Below the pieces are notes generated by a model that worked only from the letters and a program-made list of their open reading frames with translations, was not told the origin of the DNA and made no database searches. Source: Gemmatimonadota bacterium (lineage in GTDB: Bacteria; Gemmatimonadota; Gemmatimonadetes; Gemmatimonadales; Gemmatimonadaceae). Taken from it: 64,000 nucleotides of DNA. The DNA is taken from NCBI GenBank assembly GCA_016719105.1, contig JADKAQ010000025.1:61101-125100 (forward strand), written 5' to 3'. Shown here in pieces: positions 57,585 to 64,000 of this stretch. How positions within the stretch are numbered: position 1 is the first letter of the stretch; every line of letters begins with the position of its first letter. Position numbers and translations under genes: made by a program.

Positions 57585-57682
57585 GTGATTGCTGGCGAGT
57601 CTCTTTGCTAGTGAAACCTCCTGATTGAGATTCCGGCATGTTCCTGTAGATTGCGGCTTCGTGATTGCTGGGTGATTGCTAG
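57585..57682. repeat. GTGATTGCTGG repeats, candidate integrase arm sites
   Basis: Three copies: 57585-57595, 57661-57671 and 57672-57682 (last with A for G). CCTCCTGATT also occurs twice, once in the tRNA fragment (57539) and once at 57617. Their place between the att core and the integrase gene fits arm-type binding sites. Confidence 0.65.
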
Positions 57683-57703
57683 CCCGCCCGCAGGAGATGA
57701 GAC

Positions 57704-58924
57704 GTGGCCGTCAAGAGACTTACCAAGCGCACCGTAGAGGGCCTACGAGCCTCGCAGAGCGACTCTTTCCTCTGGGACGAGGGATTGGCCGGTTTTGGTG
57801 TCAAAGCCACGCCAACGGGGCGGCGCGTCTACATCGTGCAGTACCGACTGCCTGGCGTGGGTCGAAGATTTCCCGCCCGCCGGTTCACGCTCGGGGAGCA
57901 CGGGGTGCTCACCGTCGAGGAAGCCCGCAAGTACGCGCGGAGGGTGCTCAACGCAGTCGCTGAGGGCCGGGATCCGGCGAGTGAGCGCGCCGATGCAAAT
58001 AGAGCCCCCACGGTCGCCGCGATCGCCCCGCTGTTTCTGGCTGATGTGAAGGCGAAGCGAAAGGCCACCACGTACTACGAGTACGCACGGCACTTCACGA
58101 CGACCGGGAAGCGTCAGGACATCAAGCTCCGGGGTGAGCTCATTACGCACTTCGGGCGCCTTCGCGTGCGAGACGTTACGTCCGCGCACATCGGCGCCTT
58201 TCACGACCGCTTTCGCGATAGGCCCTATGCAGGGAATCGCCTTCTCGCGCTGCTCTCTGCGTTCTTCGGGTGGTGCGAGCGGCGCGGGTATCGGCCGGCC
58301 AACTCCAATCCCTGCCACGGGACCGAGCGCTTCCAAGAAAGGAAGCGTGAGCGGTACTTGACCCTCGATGAGCTCAAGCGGCTAGGAGCCGCGCTTGCGA
58401 AGGTCAAGCGGGACGGCGCGACTCCGGCAGCGGTCGACGCGCTGCGATTCCTCTCCCTCTCTGGTTTTCGTGAATCGGAAGCGTTGACTCTCAAATGGTC
58501 CGCGATTGACTTCGATCGCGAAGCCGTCACGCTGGAGGAGAGCAAGACGGGTCGCTCGATGCGCCCGCTCGGAGGCGCCGCGGTAGCCGTACTGCGCGAG
58601 ATCGAGCGGGAAGAGGGATCTGACTACGTCTTCCCGGGTCAGGTGCCGGGGTTTCACCTGGTGGAGCTCAGAAAGGTGTGGGATCGGGTACGAACGGACG
58701 CCGGCCTGAACGACGTTCGCTTGCATGACCTGAGACACTCCGTCGCGAGCATCGCGGCTTCTGGTGGAGCGTCGTTGCCTCTCATCGGTGCGCTCCTTGG
58801 TCATCGCGATGTGAAGAGCACACAGCGCTACGCCCACCTGACCGATGACGCTCGAAAGCTCGTCGCGGACAAGACTGCTCAGGAGATTTCGGTCGCTCTT
58901 GGAGGTCGTTCACGCGGATTCTAG
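57704..58924 (+). CDS. int: Tyrosine integrase of the element
   Basis: 406 residues from GTG 57704, with AGGAGATGAGAC upstream. The N-terminal arm-binding domain is DUF4102-type (VKRLTKRTVEGLRASQSD, LWDEGLAGFGVKATPTGRRVYIVQY). The catalytic residues are Arg256 (SGFRESEAL), His341-x-x-Arg344 (HDLRHS), His367 (LGHRDVKST) and nucleophile Tyr376 (QRYAHL). It recombines attP with the tRNA 3' end located 150 bp upstream. The 190 bp after it show nothing. Confidence 0.95.
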   Translation: MAVKRLTKRTVEGLRASQSDSFLWDEGLAGFGVKATPTGRRVYIVQYRLPGVGRRFPARRFTLGEHGVLTVEEARKYARRVLNAVAEGRDPASERADANRAPTVAAIAPLFLADVKAKRKATTYYEYARHFTTTGKRQDIKLRGELITHFGRLRVRDVTSAHIGAFHDRFRDRPYAGNRLLALLSAFFGWCERRGYRPANSNPCHGTERFQERKRERYLTLDELKRLGAALAKVKRDGATPAAVDALRFLSLSGFRESEALTLKWSAIDFDREAVTLEESKTGRSMRPLGGAAVAVLREIEREEGSDYVFPGQVPGFHLVELRKVWDRVRTDAGLNDVRLHDLRHSVASIAASGGASLPLIGALLGHRDVKSTQRYAHLTDDARKLVADKTAQEISVALGGRSRGF

Positions 58925-59115
58925 CGCTGCGCTAGACTTCGTCGTCGCTCGCTGGGTGCTGACAGCGCGGTGAGATTGAGGCAACGCGACCTCCCGCTTT
59001 CTTTGCGCCTCGCGGGAAGGCGCCCCCAGGAACCGGTAGTTCGCGGCCTATGGCGCGTCAACATCGTCCCGATAGCCGCGCCACGCGCGCCTTCTCTGCA
59101 TCGAGTTGTGCATCG

Positions 59116-59859
59116 TCAAAAGGCGTCCGAGCGTTCGTACTCAAGTTCGGCGCGCATCATCCGTGTCGCTAGCTCGGCCACCGCCGCTGCGTCCGGCCCC
59201 AGGTTCTTTTCTAGCTGCCTACGGATTCTGTGCGGCGCCGAGTCCCGCCACGATCTCTTGGCCATGTTTTCCGCGTCCTCCACGAGCTTGCCTACGGCGA
59301 GGTCGACTGAAGGCCCGGGCACCACCAGAACATCGATTACGATCTTGTCGTTGACCTCCGCCACGTGTCGCATGAACTTCGCGGTTCGATCGGCTCTGTC
59401 GCATGCGCTCCTGAATTGCCGCCTCGAACTTGACGCGCAGCGCCGCTTCCAGCTGATCATCCGAGATAACCGTACCCTCCGGCAGGGTGACCGGCTTGGC
59501 AACTCTCTTAACGTCGGAGAGGCCGAGGACCCATTCGGGTGATACGCCGAACACTTCGTGAAACGCTGTGAGTGCCTCTCGGCGAGGGGAGACGCATCCC
59601 AGCTTCCCAATCCTTCACGGCGCTGGTGAGTCGTACGCGATCAATCTCGCGAACTCCTGGAGAGTCAGCTTCTCCCTTTGCGAAGCTCTTTGATACGTTG
59701 CCGCACTTCTTCCGCTGTGCATCGCGTTCGCTCGGGGTTGGGGCAAAGCGGCGTGTCCGTTGTCGATTTTTCGTCATAGGCATGCCGAAATATAGTCGAG
59801 AATTCCGCAAGCTGCCCTCCTAGGTTCTGCCGTGCGAGCCGCGAAGGCGATGCTCGCAA
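59116..59859 (-). pseudogene. XRE-type phage repressor, multiply frameshifted
   Basis: Conserved pieces lie in order in changing frames: EEVRQRIKELRKG, then EKLTLQEFARLI, then SAVKDWEAGMRLPSPR (recognition helix), then EALTAFHEVFGVSPEWVLGL, then DRADRTAKFMRHVAEVNDKI to the end at 59116. Together they form an HTH_XRE repressor of about 240 residues facing away from the right-hand genes, as in prophages. At least four frame changes are needed, so it is either dead or badly assembled. The exact start is uncertain. Confidence 0.7.
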
Positions 59860-59886
59860 AACGGAAGCGACGACAGGAGGTAACAG

Positions 59887-60114
59887 ATGGACAACGATCC
59901 ACTCTTCTCTACGGCCCAGGCGAGTCAGTACGTGGGCATGGCCAGGCAGACGCTGGCTCGACTGCGCGTCGAAGGCTCTGGCCCCGCCTACTTCAAGCTT
60001 GGCAGTAAGGGAGCCTATCGAAGATCCACGCTCGACGCGTGGCTCGCCGAGCGAGTTCGACGCTCGACCTCCGACGACGTGGGCGCTCGTGCTCGGCTAG
60101 CGGCGAGGCAGTGA
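59887..60114 (+). CDS. Excisionase/AlpA-like HTH protein
   Basis: 75 residues with a strong AGGAGG 6 nt before ATG 59887. The winged-helix MerR-like fold of excisionases is seen in LFSTAQASQYVGMARQTLARLRVEGSGPAYFKLG, then YRRSTLDAWLAERV. It should control excision or early transcription and is divergent from the repressor. Confidence 0.85.
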   Translation: MDNDPLFSTAQASQYVGMARQTLARLRVEGSGPAYFKLGSKGAYRRSTLDAWLAERVRRSTSDDVGARARLAARQ

Positions 60115-60125
60115 GGAGCGAGCCA

Positions 60126-60341
60126 ATGACTATCAACCCAGAGCCCCGATTCCACGCCCTTCGGCGGCGATGCGACTCTGCGCACGCGGAGCTTAGCAGG
60201 TCGCAAGCTTCGCTGATTCGGCAATACGAGTCGATGCTGATGGACCTCGACGAAGTTCGCCTAGCGCATGAAGAGCTTCAGATCGCCCTCGACTGCATTG
60301 CTGACGGAAGAGTCGTCGAGGACCACGACGATGCGGCCTGA
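60126..60341 (+). CDS. Small element protein, coiled-coil, unknown
   Basis: 71 residues from ATG 60126, with GAGGAG 9 nt upstream. Mostly helical and charged (HAELSRSQASLIRQYESMLM, DEVRLAHEELQIALDCI). No family recognised. Its end overlaps the primase start by 11 nt, so it is in the same operon. Confidence 0.6.
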   Translation: MTINPEPRFHALRRRCDSAHAELSRSQASLIRQYESMLMDLDEVRLAHEELQIALDCIADGRVVEDHDDAA

Positions 60342-62389
60342 TGTGACGCTGGAGCAGTTCTTGGCGAGCGCCAAAGGAGTCCGCAAGCTCGGACGAGGCT
60401 ACTCGGCCAAGTGCCCTCACCACGATGACCAAAAGCAGTCGTTGAGCGTTGACACGGGACGCGACGGATCACTGCTGCTTCACTGTCACGCGGGCTGCAG
60501 CTTTGAAGAGATCCTCGGAGCTGCGGGGTTCGCTTCGCGCGCGACCCGAGGCTCTTTCGCTTCGACCGGGGAAAGAGCCTCGAATCGCGCTCCGACTCGA
60601 CTCCCGGGGCGGGAGAGCGCGGTCTACCGGTACGAGGACGAGGCTGGCTCTCGTCTCTACGAAGTCGTGCGCTTCGAGCCGAAGGACTTTCGCCCCAGAC
60701 ACTACGACTCGGGCGGGCGTCAGGTGTGGGGCCTCAATGGACAGCGACGTGTGTGGTACAACCTGCCGGCAGTTCTGCGAGCGCGCGACGAAGGCGAGTT
60801 GGTCATTGTCGTCGAAGGAGAAAAGGACTGCGAGGCGCTGAACGCGCTTGGATTCACAGCGACGACGATCGCCGGAGGCGCGGCGCTCCAGTTCCAACAG
60901 ATACGCCTCGCACGTTCGCGGGCGCTCACGTGGCTCTGATGCCGGACAATGACGTTCCCGGTCGCAGGTTCGCAGAGCGCGTCGGAAGGTTGATCCTGCC
61001 GATGGCGGCATCGGTAAAGCTCCTGGATCTCCCCGGTCTTCCCGCGAAGGGCGACGTGTCGGATTGGCTCGCCGCAGGCGGCAGTCCGCACGTTCTTCGA
61101 GGTTTGATCGAAGAGGCCGGACGCTTCTTGGACTCCGACGCGATTGGCATCGGACACGCCGACGAAACGCCGGAGGTCCCCACGCCACTCTCGACGACGT
61201 GTCGATTGGAGTCTGTGCGCCTCTCGGACGTGCGCCCCGAAGTCGTCACGTGGCTTTGGCCGGGACGAGTGCCGTGGGGCAAGCTCACGGTTCTGGAAGG
61301 TGATCCCGGCGTAGGCAAATCGACGCTTGCGCTACAAGTCGCAGCGTTCGTGTCCAGCGGCCGCCCACTGCTACCGAATGTCGAGCCGATTGAACCGGCC
61401 TCCGTGCTCCTCCTGCCGTCGTTTGAGGACGGGACTGCGGACACCATCGTTCCGCGACTACTGGCGGCGGAAGCCGACTGCACTCGAATTCACGAACTGC
61501 GCGGAGTGGCATACTACGGCGCCGCGCAGTCGATGCCTCTCTCGTTCCCAAACGATGTAGAGGCGTTGCGGGAGGCGATCGTCAAGCATGGTGCGCGGTT
61601 GGTCATTCTCGACTCTCTCACCACGTCGCTTAGCCCTGGCACCGATCCGTACAAGGATATGGACGTGCGGAAGGCGCTCGCCCCGCTCGCGCGCATCGCG
61701 GAAGAAACTGGCGTTGCCGTGGTCGTCATCCGGCATTTCACAAAGAGCGGACGAGGCAACGCAGTCACGGCTGGCGGCGGTTCTGTCGCGATTTCAGGCG
61801 TCGCGCGGGTTGTTCTTCAGGTTCACAAGGCTCCCGACGACGACTCAAAGCGCATTCTCGCCGTCGCCAAGTGCAACGTCGCGGTGGAGTTTCCCCGTCG
61901 CTCCAGTTCGGCTTAGAGGATGCTGGGAACTGCGCGCGCATCAGGTGGGAGGGGGAGTCCTCGCATTCCGCTGATGACTTGGTCGCGCTCCGAGTGCCCG
62001 ATGACGGAGAGCGCGAGGTCACCGAGGAGGCGAGTGACTGGCTTCGCGTGACGCTCGGAGTCAGCGTGCTGCCCGCGTAGCGAGGTACTAGCACTCGCAA
62101 GCGCGCGGGCTACCGGGAGCGCACAGTGCAACGCGCCGCGAAGCAGATCGGGGTGAAGCACAAGCGCGGAGGATTCGGCGCTCCCGGCCTATGGGAGCTC
62201 CCCTCATCGCGGGAGAGTGCGTCGGATCGCCCGGAACAAATCGGAACCCCTTCAGTCGCGCCATCAACTGTCAGTCGCGCCACGTGCGCCGTACCCGTCG
62301 GCGTGGCGCGACTGAAGACACTTGGCGCGACTGTGTCGATTTGTGCTGACCGGGGAGGGCCGGATGAATGCACGACGCTGACGCTGTAG
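60331..62389 (+). pseudogene. Primase-helicase (CHC2 zinc, TOPRIM, RepA-like AAA), multiply frameshifted
   Basis: ATG 60331. The N-terminal part has the zinc finger CPHHDDQKQSLSV ... LHCHAGCSFEEIL and the TOPRIM motif VIVVEGEKDCEALNALG. The frame is lost near 60890 and regained as AGAHVALMPDNDVPGRRFA, followed by the AAA_25 helicase domain with Walker A EGDPGVGKSTLAL and Walker B LVILDSLTT. A second break near 61895 (CCCC run) leads to PSLQFGLEDAGNCARIRW. A third and fourth near 62080-62100 lead to RAGYRERTVQRAAKQIGVKHK and GGFGAPGLWELPS. All expected domains are present in order, so the ancestor was one replication protein. Confidence 0.8.
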
Positions 62390-62796
62390 CCGTTCTCGCA
62401 CGCGCCGATCGCGTCGGACGACCGCTGACGTCGTGGTCCGCTGCGTCCCTTTGGCGTCTATGTTCGGCCGCGGGGGTCACCCTCACACCCCAGGCGTGCG
62501 GACTGTTGAGAGTCGATGGCCCGCGCACAGCGGTCTCACGATTGGCACCGGCGCTCGCGATTCGGAAGGGGGCGCTCATGCGAGGAGCGTGCACGGCCTG
62601 CCATACTGAGCTCGCCACGAAGCCACCAGCGCAGTGCAGATGGTGCTACGTGCGCGGGAACAAGCGGTACACCTATGACCCCGGTAGCGTGACTGAGGAG
62701 CGTTCCCTGGATGCTCTTGCGTCCACCAACGAGGAGTCGCATCCGCAGGACGACGTGACTATTCCCGAGAATCGAATGGCTGCGAGGGAACACTGA
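62368..62796 (+). CDS. TubC_N-like domain plus zinc-finger protein
   Basis: 142 residues. The middle (LCSAAGVTLTPQACGLLRVDG ... LAPALAIRKGALM) resembles the TubC N-terminal docking-like domain common in phage/plasmid replication neighbourhoods. It is followed by CTACHTELATKPPAQCRWC, a four-Cys zinc site. A GGGAGG lies upstream. A shorter protein from ATG 62578 (GGAAGGGGG upstream) would keep only the zinc part. The start overlaps the tail of the broken primase-helicase. Confidence 0.65.
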   Translation: MHDADAVAVLARADRVGRPLTSWSAASLWRLCSAAGVTLTPQACGLLRVDGPRTAVSRLAPALAIRKGALMRGACTACHTELATKPPAQCRWCYVRGNKRYTYDPGSVTEERSLDALASTNEESHPQDDVTIPENRMAAREH

Positions 62797-63026
62797 TGGC
62801 TGAGGAACCAGAGGTCTATGAGTTCGCCCGCTCTGAGCGGGAGCGGGTTCGCATCTGGGCGCACACGTTCAAGAACCGACCCGTCGTGTCGGTCCACATC
62901 TTCTACCGGGAGAGGGGCACCGGAGCGTGGAAGCCGACGCGGAAGGGTATTACGCTTGGACGCCAATACCTCGCTCAGCTGACCCATGCGCTCTGCAGCC
63001 TGCGTGATCAGTTTGCAGCGGACTAG
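62796..63026 (+). CDS. PC4/YdbC-like single-strand DNA-binding protein
   Basis: 76 residues; its ATG shares the A of the upstream TGA (TGATG), so translation is coupled. The sequence VRIWAHTFKNRPVVSVHIFYRE ... WKPTRKGITLGRQYLAQLTHAL matches the transcriptional-coactivator PC4 fold found in bacterial YdbC-like proteins, which bind single-stranded DNA. A replication or transcription role in the element is likely. Confidence 0.7.
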   Translation: MAEEPEVYEFARSERERVRIWAHTFKNRPVVSVHIFYRERGTGAWKPTRKGITLGRQYLAQLTHALCSLRDQFAAD

Positions 63027-63616
63027 CACCGGCGTGGAAGCCTGAAGTGACATCCGGCGCGACAGCTACCTGGTGCAGCCATTGTAGGGACGACAGCGAC
63101 GATTGCTCGGCGGTTCCGTCTATGTCAGCCTTCGGACTCGCGGGGGCCTCAGTACTACGGTCCCGCCCTTAAACGCGCGCGCGCGCACGCGATGAGTCCG
63201 AAAATCCACACAGTATTGTGCGGTGGGATGCTCCTCGAAGGCCTCAGCGGACAACAGCGATTCCGACCGATCGCGCGAAGGGCCGCAGCTTCCGCGCAGC
63301 AACTGCAACCCTTGCGAGGGTCCGCGAGCTCGCCCTCCCGCGCCCGAACCTATTCGCTGGCTCGCTTGGACGCCTCCACCGGCCCGAGAGTCGTCCCGTA
63401 CGAATCTCTACCGAATTCTCCGCCGACTGTCGAAAATGGACGAAAAGCGGTCCGGCCTACAGCCGCTCGGACCTAAGCACCAGCAACGATTACTCCGCCA
63501 CCGGGCACGATACCGTTTCAGATCACGCTTGTGGCGTCCTGACGTTGACGACCGGGTCCTAACGGTTACGCTTATTGCCGCCACGTCCAATGGCTCTCGC
63601 TGCGCGAGCTGCTCGG
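63027..63616. other. Gene-free stretch, nothing recognised
   Basis: About 590 bp with no supported gene. A short alternating GC run (GCGCGCGCGCGC region, about 63176-63190) is the only feature. Small Arg/Ser-rich open frames look like chance. Confidence 0.4.
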
Positions 63617-63790
63617 CGCCGCGACCCGTGGCGCAGCTTTGACGACGTGGAGTTCGCGACGCTCGAATGGGTCGCGTGGTTCAACACGCAGCGCTTGCTG
63701 GAGCCGCTCGGGTATGTTCCCCGCGCGGAGTTCGAGGCGCAGTATCACGAGACCCACACGGCCCACATCGGGAGCGTGGGACTCAACTAA
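63617..63790 (+). pseudogene. IS3-family transposase (OrfB) C-terminal remnant
   Basis: Only the last 57 codons remain: RDPWRSFDDVEFATLEWVAW, FNTQRLLEPLGYVPRAEFEA and QYHET are the standard end of the IS3 rve-type transposase. No DDE residues upstream are recognisable in any frame, so the 5' part is lost. Confidence 0.85.
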
Positions 63791-63792
63791 CC

Positions 63793-63820
63793 GAGCCTCC
63801 ACGAAACCCGGCGCGATTCA
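63793..63820. mobile_element. Right inverted repeat of the IS3 remnant
   Basis: GAGCCTCCACGAAACCCGG followed by CGCGATTCA, 2 bp past the transposase stop, matches the terminal-repeat style of IS3 elements (TGAA...CCCGGG...GGAGGCTC on the other strand). No left partner was found in the window. Confidence 0.75.
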
Positions 63821-63836
63821 GCCTGACGGGCAGGTA

Positions 63837-64000
63837 GTGCTGGCCGACGCAACACTCCAAACGCAGGGCTTACGGGATGACTACGAGGACTGGAGAGAGC
63901 TGGTAGATAGTGGTACCGTTGCCCAACTGGCCGAGCGGGTTAGACCCCCAGCAGTAGACCGCCCCTACGCTCGTCAGGCCGCAGGAGTGATGGGTGCCGA
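63837..64000 (+). CDS. Open frame running off the right edge, unknown
   Basis: From GTG 63837 the frame (VLADATLQTQGLRDDYEDWR, ELVDSGTVAQLAERVRPPAV, DRPYARQAAGVMGA) stays open to the window end. The same frame is open back into the IS terminal repeat, so it may be the remainder of a gene interrupted by the IS. No family recognised. Confidence 0.35.
   Translation, partial: MLADATLQTQGLRDDYEDWRELVDSGTVAQLAERVRPPAVDRPYARQAAGVMGA

Noticed and set aside
57513..57600. A complete tRNA-Asn gene
   Set aside because: Only the 3' half is present; the anticodon stem and the 5' half do not pair.

Overview
The window is GC-rich (by eye about two-thirds G+C) bacterial chromosomal DNA from a Gram-negative-type cell: there are outer-membrane beta-barrels, a TolC/RND efflux operon, a TonB-dependent receptor, lipoproteins, an LpxL-like acyltransferase and a PEP-CTERM protein. 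Gene style and content (S45 acylase, Ser/Thr kinase with a TolB-like/TPR tail, many secreted hydrolases, a PimA/PimB-like glycosyltransferase pair) fit Gemmatimonadota. That assignment is inference from gene content; no rRNA or marker set is present.

Layout. 1-8.6 kb: leftward secreted and metabolic genes (M24 peptidase fragment, aldo/keto reductase, membrane protein, esterase coupled to a RidA-like lipoprotein, Rieske oxygenase, penicillin-acylase-family hydrolase, signal peptidase I). 8.7-9.5 kb: a Lys/Ala-tailed SWIB protein preceded by six copies of a palindrome. 9.5-15 kb: S33-type hydrolase, endonuclease IV, M30-type metalloprotease lipoprotein. 15.3-18.6 kb: P5C dehydrogenase, PhzF isomerase, DUF2721. 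18.7-23.2 kb: MscL with a C-terminal zinc ribbon, an outer-membrane barrel protein, a DUF2157-like protein. 23.4-27.6 kb: ABC exporter pair with a coupled EamA transporter, response regulator, DedA protein. 27.6-35.3 kb: lipoprotein and a tetR-tolC-MFP-RND efflux operon. 35.8-43.9 kb: pseudopilin, DUF3052-like protein, Ser/Thr kinase, ATP-grasp enzyme, copper-type TonB receptor. 44-50.7 kb: acyltransferase, MFS transporter and two GT4 glycosyltransferases that recall phosphatidylinositol-mannoside assembly, then CHAD-CYTH and SixA. 50.7-57.4 kb: ChaN lipoprotein, Zur-ZIP operon with a candidate Zur box, DUF4403, amidohydrolase, PEP-CTERM protein.

From about 57.5 kb to the window end lies an integrative element inserted in the 3' end of a tRNA (Asn-like, GTT). 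It carries a tyrosine integrase next to the tRNA 3' fragment, repeated arm-site-like motifs, a broken repressor, an excisionase-like HTH protein, a broken CHC2/TOPRIM/AAA primase-helicase, TubC_N/zinc-finger and PC4-like small proteins, and an IS3 remnant. The far end, with the expected restored tRNA, is outside the window.

Two genome-scale signals stand out. The octamer GCCTAACG/CGTTAGGC occurs 27 times by hand count in the first 57 kb and not at all in the element. Polypurine GGGAAGAC arrays recur in intergenic DNA, once as facing inverted copies. In addition, six genes (tetR, DUF3052-like, Ser/Thr kinase, TonB receptor, repressor, primase-helicase) are split by one or more frameshifts while the broken frames still encode conserved protein. 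This could be assembly indels or recent decay, and it limits confidence in those products.
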